Source: Vespula vulgaris (taxonomy: Eukaryota > Arthropoda > Insecta > Hymenoptera > Vespidae). Taken from it: a DNA stretch of 64,000 bases. A program made the position numbers and the translations under genes. The notes beneath the pieces are model-generated. The model was not told the origin of the DNA and did not search any database. It saw nothing but the letters and a program-made list of their open reading frames with translations. Each line of letters starts with the position of its first letter. Position 1 is the first letter of the stretch. The stretch lies in contig NC_066592.1 of assembly GCF_905475345.1 (NCBI RefSeq), forward strand, positions 7,483,501-7,547,500, given 5' to 3'. Below are positions 27,101 through 41,570 of this stretch, one piece after another.

Positions 27101-28460
27101 AATGAATGATGTGAGGATTAGATTAACTAAGCCGAATATTATATAGGCAGAATAAGTAGCATATAACAAGCAACGTTGTAATAAAGAAAAACTTATAATG
27201 GATGCAATAGGTACATTGCATTATTAAACGAGAAAAAAAGAGAGTATCTTTGTAAAAGTCGATTAATTCAAGTTATTTTATTTGATGACTATTAATAACG
27301 AAATTTATCGACCTTTACAAGGATTTATAATTATTTACTTTTAATGTTAATCAAATGTAATTTTATTCTTTATTATTGCTTTTCGTGATCTATAACGTGT
27401 GTTAGACGTAGTGTCGTTTTCATTTTTGTAATATTTTTGTCCTTTTTGTTTTTTGTTTTTTTTCTTTTTCTTTTTCTTTTTTTTTTTCTTTATTATCATC
27501 ATTATTATTAATATATGTCAGAAATATTATCATCGTGTTATATGTGTAATTAATATGTACATATTGTTACAGTAATTAATAATTACAGAATTACACATTA
27601 GAGTACTTATTGCTTGTTTTTTGCTACCAATCTGTCTTATTCAATATTAAAGATGATCGTAAAGGTGAAAATGATGGTGTGACTGACGCAAAATATGTGT
27701 GGTGTAGAAGTGCGAACAATATTTAATTAAATAAAATTAAAAATTTAGACAAAAGCGTCTATTAGATAGAGTTACAGACCCTACCTTAAAAAGCGTACTC
27801 GCAAAATTGTTATTTCGAATCGGGCGCAATCAGCGAATTCAATCTTATTACCTTTATTATTATCGACTTACTCGTAAAAAAACATTTTATATTTCGTCAT
27901 TATATTTACCTTTCCTCCGGTGAAACATATAATCTTCTTTGCTCATATTTTGTAACACCATTGTAAATATTAATCTGGCTAATTGAAAAAAGATAACGTC
28001 GATTGTATTCGATGATCATGTAGGCAATAATTACAAATTTTATTCTTCGAGATAAACGATCGAATAATTTTATTTATATCGCTAAAGGGAACGAGATACT
28101 GAGGAATGAAGTAGTATGCATAGTATTTATGTAATTTATGAGCAATCCAAGTATTATATTTGAAACAAGTTAGGCATTTATATACAAATAAAACCTTTCA
28201 TAATACGAATAAACTGAAACAACATGTTTGCGTATAACTACGTTTTCTATTTCTTCGTTTTAATAGTGAAAAAGCTTATAGAAAAAAATAAGAGAAAAAA
28301 ATGTTTTAATATTTAAGTTTAAAACGAGACGGAAGAAGACGAAACACATCCTCCTATGAGTATTAATCGATCAATTAATCAATCGATCGATCAATTTGCC
28401 CCGATTACGATCAATAGAACATACGTATAATAACGATAAATATATTATTATGTATTCACT
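24132..28460. other. Long 3'UTR / intergenic region between convergent PP4R3 and CFAP36
   Basis: 4.3 kb without coding evidence. AATAAA at 25062-25067 is a good candidate end for PP4R3; a further cluster near 28185-28210 would give a much longer 3'UTR. A-rich (24410-24440) and T-rich (27440-27490) tracts occur. The CFAP36 3'UTR occupies the right edge, with a run of ATCGATC-type repeats near 28365-28395. Confidence 0.5.
25062..25067 (+). terminator. Candidate poly(A) signal of PP4R3
   Basis: AATAAA about 930 bp after the stop codon, followed by GT-rich sequence (TTGTGTATATT), as expected downstream of a cleavage site. Confidence 0.4.
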
Positions 28461-30672
<2,212 letters not shown>

Positions 30673-30874
30673 GTTGATTTTATCGATAATGCTGCGATAG
30701 AATATGTAATGTTTTTGACGATCTATCCTTAGGTTTTTCTTATCCACGAGAGAACTTATGCTAAATTCTTCGCGTGTTCCATAAATTGTAGTCATAGTTA
30801 CGTTGTACAAAACAAAGTTGGTTTTACAAGCCTGCGCTAGACTACTGGTATTTTAAGTTAAATATATAGAGCTT

Positions 30875-30928
<54 letters not shown>

Positions 30929-31292
30929 TATGATATGATAATAATTTTTTAAGATTTATGTGCATTATTTCGAATAACATATATACATATTTACGCTATA
31001 AGTAATAATCAATTGCTTCTACATGATTAATTATATCGTAAGACACACATTTTGTTTTTCTTTTTTTTTTTTTTTAATGAATTAAATAAGACGTAAATCA
31101 AATTAAACTATAATCATTTGTAAGAAAATCTTACTACCAACTTTAAATATTTTTTATTTCGACATAAAGGTATGATATATCGTGATAAGGTTAGATAGAA
31201 TTGCTCGATCGGTAAACCAGACTGCAAATGTATCAACGTGAAAGAAGCTGGTATTGAAGTTATATTTTAAATTTTTATTAATATCAATCAAA
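30673..31292. promoter_or_regulatory. Divergent promoter region of CFAP36 and mRpL11
   Basis: 620 bp between the two start codons. It holds a (TA)n tract at 30882-30920 followed by CACACACA, and T-rich tracts near 31055-31075. No distinct motif stands out. Confidence 0.5.
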
Positions 31293-32085
31293 ATGTCGAA
31301 GGCAGGGAAAATGAAAACGCTTAAAAAAGTAATGGAAAAAGTAGATCATTCTTCTAAATTACGTACGAATATACCTGCAGGAATGGCGAAGCCAAGTCCA
31401 CCACTAGGTCCTATGCTTGGACAGGTTAGGTTAAATATTTTTAACTCGTTTTTTCTCGTTTCTTACAGTTATATTCAGTTTGTGAGTGCTTTATACTAAT
31501 TTAATATCTTTTATATTTTTAGAGAAATATCAATATCCCTAATTTTTGTAAAGATTTTAATGAAAGAACGCAGAATATCAAAGAAGGAGTTCCATTACCT
31601 TGTAGAGTCAAAGTAAATTCTGATAGAAGTTATAATCTAGTCATACATAAACCACCAGTCACTTACTTTTTGAAACAAGCAGCTGGAATACAAGTAGGAA
31701 AAATGGAGAAAGGTATAAAATCTTGACGTCAGTATTATAGTAAAGAGAATATAAAGTAATAACTTGTTAAAGGCAAAATATTAATTAGTTAGTACGTGTT
31801 ATTTCTAATTTATTTGTTATAGGCGAAATAGCGGGCAAGATAACTCTAAAACATTTATACGAAATTGCAAAAATAAAATCTGAAGATCCTCCATTAGCGT
31901 TAATGTCTTTAGAACAAATTTGTGGAATGGTAATAGGAATAGCCAGAACTTGTGGCATAGAGATAGTACGAGAATTAGATCCAAAAGAATATGAAGAATT
32001 TTTGCAAGAGAGAGAACTAAAGGTCATAGAACGTAGAAAAGAACTTCAATTGGCTAAAGAATCTAAATTGCTTAGAACAGCATAA
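31293..32085 (+). CDS. mRpL11: Mitochondrial ribosomal protein L11 (uL11m)
   Basis: Three exons: 31293-31424, 31523-31712 and 31823-32085, giving 194 residues. The uL11 signature is plain: IPAGMAKPSPPLGPMLGQ followed by RNINIPNFCKDFNERT, then VKVNSDRSYNLVIHKPPVTY and the C-terminal rRNA-binding domain (LEQICGMVIGIARTCGIEIV). The C-terminal extension (KEYEEFLQERELKVIERRKE) is typical of animal mitochondrial L11. It belongs to the L7/L12 stalk base of the mitoribosome. The start MSKAGKMKTLKKVMEK is the first Met after an in-frame stop. No cleavable targeting peptide is obvious, though the N-terminus is basic. Confidence 0.96.
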
Positions 32086-32559
32086 AAAATATTTCTCTGC
32101 AGAAGTATAAATATAAACGTTTATATATAATGAGACATTTCATGTTTGCATTATATTTCTGTTACTTTGTAACAGTTTCATCGTGTACACGAAGCATTAC
32201 CTGTACATTACAGTTTTTTTATGTAACAAAACAGTTATAACGAGTAGTAAAAAATGTGACTGAGTAATAATGAACGATAACTTCGTTTCAGTAGAAAAAA
32301 AAGAAATAAAATAAAACAAATAAAATATATGTGATAATCGTTAAATCGCAAATAAGAGAATTGATGTCATTAAACACGAATCCTTTTTATCTTTGGACAA
32401 AACAAATTCCATTAATTGAAAAAAGTTCTACATTTTCACTTTTAGAATGATATCGATGTCATCGATATAGAACACATATTGATTGGTTATGTACGATATA
32501 GAATTTCAAATTATTAAACGAAGTATCGGAATCTTAATAAGTTTGACATCCCGTCGGTA
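32086..32559. other. mRpL11 3'UTR and spacer
   Basis: AT-rich, with AATAAA hexamers around 32305-32325 as possible poly(A) signals of mRpL11. No coding signal. Confidence 0.5.
32450..32468. promoter_or_regulatory. 19-bp palindrome with two ATCGAT cores
   Basis: ATATCGATG T CATCGATAT is a perfect palindrome around one base. Each arm contains an ATCGAT core, as in DREF/BEAF-type sites. It lies about 100 bp upstream of the GC-rich promoter-like block. Confidence 0.5.
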
Positions 32560-33030
32560 GATGGCGGTAGTAGTTGAGTCGACGCTCGCGCCTGTACGAT
32601 CGATGACAGCTTGGAGGCCGGGAGTCGGGTAGCGTTCGGCGAGAGCTTTTCTTCGAGTCGAAAAAGAAATTTCGTAGGCGCGAACATAATACGTACGTAT
32701 TTATGTAGGACACTGTGCCGTGAGAAACGTTATTCGTTACTTTTTTTTTCGTCCTTATATACATGTGAAAAAGTAATCGTCAGCTGTTCGATCGTAAGTT
32801 TTCGTTAAGATTATCGTGTTACCGCTCCAAGAAGAGGAAGAAAGAGAAGGAGAATAAAAAGAGGGAAGAAGAAGAAGGAGAAGAAGAAGAAAAAGAAAAA
32901 GAAGAAGAATAGAAAGAGGAGAGTGTTGTTCGTGTAAGTTCGCGCGGTTTCGTGTGTGGTTGCGCGGAAGGTGACGAAGAGGGGGGAGGGGAGGAGAGAG
33001 TGAGAACGCGCATCTCATAGAAAGAGAAAG

Positions 33031-33061
<31 letters not shown>

Positions 33062-33426
33062 AATTAAGTAGGAGGGAGAAAAACAGGTAACGTGGACTTG
33101 TATCACTGTGGAACTCGCACGCGGTTTTGCTGTCAGAGTTTTCGTCTGGTTAGCCGGTTTTAACCGATAACACGCAATATATATTATACATATATATGTG
33201 TGTACGTGTGTGTATATACGTATTTGCGATTATACGACCTCTTGATTACCTTTCTCTGGTGTGTTCACATTCCCCTCCCGACGTTTAGCCCCGCGCATGG
33301 CGGTGCCCATTGCGATAGAGGTGTGACATCCTGAAAACTCGCGGGGGCGAGGAGAAGAGAAGACTTCCAGAAAGGACGACGACGTGTCTCGTTAAATTTG
33401 AAACGTCAAATTCTTTGTCAGGATCT
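32560..33426 (+). promoter_or_regulatory. Promoter / 5'UTR block of an unidentified downstream gene
   Basis: Composition changes abruptly from AT-rich to GC- and GA-rich: GATGGCGGTAG near 32560, GGAGGCCGGGAGTCGGGTAG near 32610, a GAAGAAG-rich tract at 32828-32925, (GA)n at 33021-33062 and CG-rich sequence at 33280-33400. This is typical of a long insect 5'UTR. TTCTTTGTCAG at 33411-33421 is a good acceptor, so the exon with the start codon may be the second exon. Long open frames on the minus strand here are Ser/Leu/Phe-rich shadows of the GA tracts. Confidence 0.55.
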
Positions 33427-33449
33427 ATGGCGGCGGATCACGGAAAAAT
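33427..33449 (+). CDS. Candidate first coding exon of an unidentified gene (MAADHGK..)
   Basis: ATGGCGGCGGATCACGGAAA followed by AAT and the donor GTGAGT: seven full codons plus two bases, reading MAADHGK then a split codon. The context (promoter-like block before, strong donor after, about 30 kb of AT-rich sequence without exons after) fits the start of a gene with a very long first intron. The gene family cannot be named from eight residues. No second exon in matching phase with recognisable sequence was found before 64000. Confidence 0.45.
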
Positions 33450-33535
33450 GTGAGTTTTTAAACGATATTTCTTTCTTTCGCACCTTTATTTACCATCTTT
33501 TTCTTCTCTGTTCATTTATCGTCTATCTTTCTCTT

Positions 33536-33539
<4 letters not shown>

Positions 33540-33608
<69 letters not shown>

Positions 33609-33675
33609 ATATCTCTCTCTCTCTTTCTTTCTCTTTCTCTCTTTCATTCTTTCTCTCTTTCTCTCATTCTCTGTC
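33540..33675. repeat. (CT)n-(AT)n-(CT)n compound microsatellite
   Basis: About 26 bp of CT, about 40 bp of AT, then interrupted CT/CTTT repeats, on the intron side of the candidate first exon. Confidence 0.95.
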
Positions 33676-34284
33676 ATTGTCTAGCTAAACTATCCATCGT
33701 CGTCCGTCTCTTTTTCTCTTTCTCTTTTATTCTCGTGTATTCATGCGCGAGATGGAGACATACATATATAGATAAATAGACGGAGAATAGGATTGAGAAG
33801 AGAGATAGATAGATAGATTGATTGATTGATAGATTGAGATGGAGAAATTATATAGAAAGTATGTAAGTACGTCGTGGACGTTCAATGGATTTCGAAATGT
33901 ATCGAATTAATTGGGAATGATATCATTCCTATCATTGTATCGTTCTTTTTTCTTTTTCTTTTTTTTCGTTTCGTCGAATTTATGCACCGGCTATGTGAAT
34001 TGAACGGTCGTTTAATATAAAATGTGTGCGTTGCACATTCATTAGAGGTTACGGTGAATCCTAAGGATGGCCATGTTGTAGCCAACTTCAAAGATATCGA
34101 TGTTCTCTACCGATTTTATTCTTCGAATAATATTTTTGTTTGTTTGTTTTCCTTAACCTTTCTTAATTCATTTACATATTTATATGTGTAATATATAAAA
34201 TTAAGTCACTGTTTGTGAGATAGCGAAGAACATTTTATTAACCTCATTTTTATTCATTTTCATACTAATTCGTTGACATCAAAT

Positions 34285-34340
<56 letters not shown>

Positions 34341-34370
34341 TTTATGTATTTTATATATATATATGTACAA

Positions 34371-34411
<41 letters not shown>

Positions 34412-34980
34412 GCATATATAGATCCTACTCGAAATGACGTTTCCCACGACGGAGTTCCATCGTATTAGCATAACTACTCTCACAATCTTTTTAAATTTAG
34501 AGTCAATATGCATAAAGATTTGAATAATCTTTTTCCTTCTTTCTTTTTTCTTTCTTTTTTAGTTTTTTTTGTCCCTTTTTTCTTTCTTCCTTTTTTCGAT
34601 ATATTCCAAGTAAAGGATATTTGAAACTCTCGAAAAGAACGTTTTTTTTTTCTTTTTTTAACGTTCGTTAAAGGTTTAATAATATTATATAAAAAATATA
34701 CGTGAAATTATTCGAAAAAGTATAGATAAGAGAGGCAATAGAAAAAAGATGATAATTCTGTTATCGACGTTTGAAAGATCCGAAGAGTACGCGAAACTTC
34801 TTCCTTTTTTTTGTTTCTTCTTTTTCTTCTTCTGTGGAAATACGACCTTCTAACACGCCCACGTAATGAGCGGGAAATTACGGGTAGCCGCTTGTAGATG
34901 ACAGCGTATATGTATATATGCATATATGTATATATATATATATGTTGTATATATGTATATACACGTATATACACATGTAT
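33676..34980. other. Non-coding, simple-sequence rich
   Basis: It holds GATA/GATT runs (33800-33835), T-rich tracts, two (AT)n runs at 34288-34332 and 34373-34406, and CTTTTT-rich sequence at 34535-34660. No exon is supported. A short stretch at 33990-34095 has normal complexity but no coding pattern. Confidence 0.6.
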
Positions 34981-35815
34981 AAAGAGTGTCCGTTCATAAA
35001 TGTCCGAGGAAATATTACGCGACTGATTGAATTTACAAGAAAGTTTATTAAGAAAAATTTGCACCATTCAGAGTCAGCTGCGAGGTCCATATAAATATTT
35101 TTTTTCATTCTTCTTTATTTATTTTTTACTCGCTATCTTTTCAATTCACAGAGGTCGACATAGTTTCTTCTTTTTTCTCCTTCCTAAAGGGATATCTCTT
35201 TAAATGGATACCTGTAATCTTTTTTTTCCTTACATATTTTTATGTTAATAGTCATTTGTAATCGAAACTATGCCTGATAAAAAATTGATTGATTGAACAG
35301 ATACATATTTTGTAATGTAATTCATACTCCGTGCATTGGAAATACGTATATACATTATTTAATAAATCAAGGAATCGTGCATTTTGACGAGTTTAATGTC
35401 AATGATACTGTTCGACGTAATATATTATATAGCTTGACGATTATTTTTCAAATTGTGATATGGAAAAGCACTTATACTTTAATACTTAACTCTAATTAAA
35501 TTAAGTAATAAATTTTACTTTAATGTGTAAGAATACTTATGATTATTTCGTGAACGATACATTTTTGGCAATCGATGCACATTTTTTTACTAGATATGAT
35601 TTTGATTACGAATGATTATTGGCTGTATAGATATGAAAAAAAAGAACTATGTTGACCTTCGAAACTAAGAAGAGTGATGAATAAAAGAAAGAAAAAAAAA
35701 AACTTTTTTACATGTACTTTGTAATCGAGTCAGAGCTGTCGTCTCTTATTAAACTTTCTTGTAACTTCAATTAGTCGTGAGATATTTGCTCGGACGTCTA
35801 TGAGCGTACATCCTG
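34981..35815. mobile_element. Large foldback (long terminal inverted repeat) element
   Basis: Ends: left GAGTGTCCGTTCATAAATGT; complement of right end GGATGTACGCTCATAGACGT. The arms then share GAATTTACAAGAAAGTTTAT and GAAGTTACAAGAAAGTTTAA, further in AGGTCGACATAGTTTCTTC and AGGTCAACATAGTTCTTTT, and further still AGTCATTTGTAATCGAAACT and AATCATTCGTAATCAAAATC. The two halves are thus inverted copies for roughly 300 bp around a loop near 35320-35510. TA dinucleotides flank it. There is no transposase; this is a non-autonomous foldback or MITE. Confidence 0.85.
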
Positions 35816-36002
35816 TATATACGTTATACGTATGTATGTATTTAACGATAACGTTCTTCAATTTTGCCGATAAAAAGGTTTTTAAAAGTGTCTTACGATC
35901 GTAAAAGATTATTTTTAGATTGATATTTTTGAAACATTTATATAAACGTTCACGTACAATGTCAATTGTGTTATTTAAACTATTGAATTTTTTTGTAAAT
36001 TT

Positions 36003-36197
36003 TCATGATATCACTTTCATCTTAACAAATAGAATTACTTCGTCTCTATCGATAACAATACAAACGTCGATCATGTATATATATTATAACATATTATATA
36101 TTTCTTTTTCGTTTCGTGACGTCACTTTCACCTTGATAAATAGAGTTACTTTTTTCCTATCGATAAAAGTACAGAAATCGATCATATATATACATGT
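36003..36197. repeat. Two-copy tandem duplication (unit about 114 bp)
   Basis: Copy 1 (from about 36003) and copy 2 (from about 36117) share CACTTTCATCTTAACAAATAGA / CACTTTCACCTTGATAAATAGA-type sequence, then TATCGATAA and CGATCATGTATATA / CGATCATATATATA. Copy 2 also has a perfect TGACGTCA. Both copies keep the 8-mer TATCGATA. No coding evidence. Confidence 0.75.
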
Positions 36198-37110
36198 ATG
36201 TATATAATATTTTTAGAATAAATATATGAAAAAAATACAATTATATTTACAAACCAAATTCATATGTTACATGCTTAACATATTAGAAAACATTAGTATT
36301 AGAATTGTCGACAATTTATTTCGATGTTAATTTCATTGACGTGTCATTTAGTTTAGATTTTATTTCGTTTATGTAAATATAATTACTATCATAAACTTTA
36401 TGATGAGTTATTGTATATTGTCATATTAGATTACCATGATAGATCAGAGTTGTCATTTGAGAGACCGAAGCATTAAGATATATTTCATATATATATACTC
36501 TCTCTGTGTATGTGTGTGTGTGTGTATTACATTTTACGATTCGAAAAAAAAAAACAACAGAAGAAAAAAACAAGAATTTATATATTATAAAGAGAGTTCA
36601 AATTTAAATAATTAAAATATGAATATTAATAATAATTTTTTAATAATATAATTCCATATATGAAATATATAATTTTATAATATTTTATATATCACATATA
36701 TATATTTTTTATTAGATATAGATATATACAATATATATTTATTATAGTTATCTTTTATAATATATCTTTTTTTCTCCTTTATAAATTCTTTTTTGCCTTT
36801 CCTTATAATATGTACATGTATCATAACATATATCATATATGTCATAATGTCTTGAGAAAATATTATATAAAATTGTAAGTATCTTTATGAAAACATTTAT
36901 AACTAGTCAAAATGATTAAGTCTTTTATGGCTTCTTTACTAGATAAACTGAAGTATTAGAAAAATATTAGTATTTAGGACGATCGAAGAACAACTCCTAT
37001 ATTCATTGTGATCATTCAATGAAAATTTACTTTGTCTGCACTGAATAGCCTTTAAGAATAACAATGGCAGAGAAAGAAGATAAAAAGAGAGACAGAAAGA
37101 GAAAAAGAGG
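36198..37110. other. AT-rich non-coding
   Basis: Very AT-rich with many TATA runs and a (GT)n tract at 36505-36526. Nothing else is visible. Confidence 0.6.
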
Positions 37111-37113
37111 GAT

Positions 37114-37164
<51 letters not shown>

Positions 37165-37172
37165 GAGAGAGA
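37111..37172. repeat. (GA)n microsatellite
   Basis: GA dinucleotides with a few GAGG interruptions. Confidence 0.95.
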
Positions 37173-37860
37173 AATTATAAATTTGGTATCGATCTTTACG
37201 ATAGGAAAATCGACCACAAAATTCGCTTTGTTAACTTATCTATACGTTACTTGTTCGTAGCCGAGTTGTCTGTTCATAGGAAGAGATCCTGCCTGTATTC
37301 TCTGATTTATCTATGCTATGCATTTTCTGTAGGAAGGCCGTACGTTGACATAGATGCATAGAATATTCTACTGGCTACTTGAAAGTCAAACGGGCTATCG
37401 ATTTTTCTATCGGCTATGTTACAATAAATTATAGTTCTGTTTCTTATAATGTATGAAGATGCGAAGATACTCGAGAAAGAGAGAAACGATCGTCTCTATA
37501 AGTTAACGATCATGTTAAACCCTTTTATAAATTCGACCCTATTTTTCCTTGGTTCTAAATAGATATTATATAATATTAAACTTATAGTTTTTGTAAGTTA
37601 CGTATACTGGTATAATTATACTATAACTAGTATAACACATAATATAACTAATAGTATATAATAAACATAATTATAATATAATAAGTATAATTTATACTAT
37701 AACTAATATTATATAGTAAGTGTTATTTTATTATAACATGTTTAACCAGAATAATTTTATTCAATGTTTAATAATTAAACTTAATTAATTCGTTATTAAT
37801 GTGAATGAATTCTGATAGTTTTGTGACAAAACAATAAAATAAGATTTCCAAAATATAGAT

Positions 37861-37892
<32 letters not shown>

Positions 37893-40800
37893 TTATATTA
37901 GTTTATATAAGTGCGTATCTATAGAGAGTTAAATTAAAATATGAGTTAGGTTTTTATTTTATTTATATATAACAAATTATAGTAAGAAGAAAGAGTAAAG
38001 GACTATTGAAGACATAGATAATTTTATAAATCAACGATTTTATTTATAGAATAAAGTTAACTTATTATTTTTATAGTGAAAAATTATGGTATTGTGATTG
38101 AAATTGTTTTTGATTTTTTGTTTCGAATAAACAATCGATTTTGTGTGTATCTATTGCAGTAGGTTGTAGAAAATTGAATATAAAGAAACTCATCGATAAA
38201 GAAAGAAGGGATGATAAATGAGTTTAAGAAAACGAAGTTATAGATCTGATCAGCTGGTATCGTACGATACTTTCGATTAAAATGGATTATAAGAGAAAGA
38301 CTATTACGATCAGTTGATCGTTCCTTCGGTCTTATCGTCGAGCGGTTCACTTTAAGGACCGATCGATATTCGGACTAGATTCAGGAGACTCCAAACGATA
38401 CCTAGTATTCGTGACATTCGAGGCTCGTTGACAATGAGCACTTACATTTCTGAGGATACATCTGATCCTGGAAAAATGAAAGTTTCCTTCGAGAGATTAT
38501 ATGAAAATAAATTTTGTTATATTGATGGATAAATTACTAAGATTAATATACGAAACGAACGATCTAATAAATTCAAACGATCTTGTTTTTTCTTGAAAAA
38601 AATTAATCAATCATGGAAGTGACTTAAGTATATATATATATATTTGTTATAAATATATTTATTGTATAATATAAATATATATCATTATAACACATAAAAT
38701 AATAACATATACATATTCTTTTTTAAATAATTATTATTACAACATAGATCAAACTAATATCAAAATAAGTATCTAACAAATTGAATTTTTTCTAAATTTT
38801 TCGTTTAAATCTATTTCATAGTTATTCAGAATAATATCTTTGATTTTCAAGATCTACATCAGGGTTAGGCTTATTCAGCATGTTTTCAATATGTATCGCA
38901 CATACGAAGTAACGTCATCAACGAGTTTTGGATAAATAAGAAAATTCTTATCTGGTACAAACGTACGTTTCAAGAATATTGAAGCAGATGCATTCGCCAT
39001 ATGTGTGCAAAAGACGTGCAACGAATTTGTGACTGTGTGAACACCGTAGTAACACAGATGCAATATTAGATTGGAGTATCTTAATTGATTTTTTCAATTA
39101 TTTCTCGCACTAAAGAGAACAAAATGTAATTTGAAAATTACATGACATTATAAAGGACAATATGTAATTCTATCAATTTTTTACGATGTTTCGTTTCAAG
39201 TTATAATATATAATTGATCGAATTTCATGAAACCGTGATAAACGAGTACTTCGAACTCTTCGAAGCTCTCAGATTGGTTTTCTCTCTCTCCCTATTTTTT
39301 CTAATTAGATGTTCAAAAGGTAAAAGTGTTCAAAAGAATGACATGGACAATCAAGAGATAAGGCACGCTCATTCTATCTTTACATGCCCGTTTCGTGGCC
39401 ATCCGTTCATGTTTGTAAGTGACACTAGCTACATATATTAACACTCGTTTACTTACATATGCACGTTTCATTCAGATTTTTATCTCTTCCCCCATCTGGT
39501 TACGACAGCGTCGATTATAGTACTTGCAATTTTTTTTTTGGTTTTTTTTTTCTTTTCTATCTCTCCACACTAGTTTCTAATCACTTTTATCTTTACTTCT
39601 CTTCCGTCAAACGTTGCCAGCCTTTTTATTTTCTCTGCTAAAATATTTATCAATGATATTTACATATGTAACTTATGTAACCTATATACGTTTTTGTATT
39701 TTTTCGTATTTTTTTTTTCTTTCTAAATTTTATTTCATTCTTTCTTCCATCATAGAATTTAATCTTTCTTTATGATATTCGAAAGCGTTAATGTTCAGTT
39801 GTGATATTAGATCTATCGAACAAAGTTTTGCTACGTATTACAATTATTTTTGCGATATGAGAAATATTGAAGTTATAAAGAGTTCATTTATTTATGTTTA
39901 TCAACACACTTTTGTATAATAAATTTTCTACGAAATAAGTGTATAGATATAATTTGTTTGTCATAATATATAGACGTTTAATTAAGGTGATTACACGCAC
40001 ACACATACACGTTATCTAATATTTTCTTTTTACTTTGGTATTAATCACGCAGTTAATTTGTTCTTTGCTAGAAGCTTGACTACAGGGACTTAATACCAGT
40101 ATTTTATCAAGCGTTATTACCGAAATCGATATATTATTGAAAATCGGAAAAATACAAGTATTTATTTCGTTAAAAGTTTTTTAGTACAAATATAATTGGT
40201 TAAGATCAGAACATATTTTTCTTTCTGAATAATTGAAAACGATAAAAATATATATAACAAGAATCAATTTATAAATTTAGATCTTTGTTAATTGTAATTA
40301 TTAATTTATCGTTTATCGAATATTATTCGATAAATTGCATCTTAATGGCGATAATAGATAGATATTTTAAAGACGAGAACAATTTCGACGTTAACTTACG
40401 TTGGTGGCACTGCTAAAGCAATTTTAGCTAGCGAATACAATTCTGAAAAAAAAAATCACTTTTCCTTTATTCGAGAATTTTAAAATATTCTCTTTAGACC
40501 GTTCTTAGGGCAGATTGAAAATGAAAAACCACCCCTAGTGACATTTGCAAGAATAGGTTCCGTCGTGATGAAATGTTCCACGACAATGCGTCATTGCTCG
40601 ACGGATTAGGAAAAAAAAACTACAAGATTTTTTGATCATGAGAATGAGAACATTTTTCCAAGGGTTCCAAGGGTAAATTTAATTTAGCAAGTTGTTTAAA
40701 AAAATATACGTCGTAAGACATACGATACTGTAATAGCTTTGTCATAAAATATTTGAATCCCTGGTCTTGATCGGCCATTAGAAGTATACTTAATCAACTA

Positions 40801-41150
40801 ACAAATTATATACTAATAATGGATGTAGGAAAGAATTATAATGTTCTGACGATTGCAAGATCGTATTATTTTTCATACGCGATATCACACTATACATATT
40901 ACCAGAGAAATACTAGTAATTACTTTGGTCTCGGTATTATAACGATTTCGATACTATATCGTCTTGGTATAAATTTAACACAATGCCGAAATATTCTTGT
41001 AAATATTTTAAAAATTATAAAAAAAAGATAGAAAAATCGAAAATAATTATTTGTAAATATCGGTTAAAAATATCGCGTTGTTTTTGAATAACGGTACTCT
41101 CGTATTTCGATTTTTATAATGGTAGAAGGTATTTTCTTTCTCTCTCTTTT
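37173..41150. other. Non-coding, mostly AT-rich
   Basis: No gene is supported. Self-complementary TA-rich sequence occupies 37560-37735 (repeated ATAACTA/TAGTATA). The minus-strand frame at 38875-39063 and the plus frames at 39214-39641 and 40819-41031 have no family resemblance or splice partners. Segments of normal complexity at 38230-38490 and 40370-40620 could be conserved non-coding sequence, but nothing specific can be named. Confidence 0.55.
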
Positions 41151-41570
41151 TTTTTTTTTGCAGTAAAAGTTCCTGCTTGGCCGAGTTCTTATCTATAATT
41201 TTACACACACATGATATCTTAAGAATATGTCCGGTCGAATTTTAGTATAGTCCTCTTAGGTCGACTCATTTCGAAGTTTTATCGCAAATCAAGGAAGCAG
41301 AAACGAGAGCGAGACTTTGCCCGTATTCTATCCCATCCCTCCGTCCTATCACCCCTTTACCTCTTACTCTACCTACCTCACCCATCCCAATCCTGCAGAA
41401 AAATTTACGAGATTATCGTCGAACGAAGCTCGTCCCTTCGAGTAGCCGAAGACTACTTTTGGTCGTAATATCGTCTTGCTTTTCTTGGAACGAGCCAATC
41501 AATTCGGAAGGGTGCTTTTACGTAGGATCCTCAGGGTTTGTCGAACACAATATTTTCAGGGAGTTTGTAA
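41151..41570. other. GC-richer, C/T-rich island
   Basis: A compositional island with CCCATCCCTCC-like pyrimidine runs (41320-41400) and CG-containing sequence (41400-41480). It has no open frame of note. It may be a regulatory element or UTR exon within the long non-coding region. Confidence 0.35.

Noticed and set aside
32755..33106. Overlapping Ser/Leu/Phe-rich frames on the minus strand
   Set aside because: They mirror GA-rich sequence in what looks like a 5'UTR on the + strand, and no family or splice signal supports them.
38875..39063. 62-codon minus frame of ordinary composition
   Set aside because: It reads like a normal protein for a short stretch, but there are no flanking exons or family resemblance.
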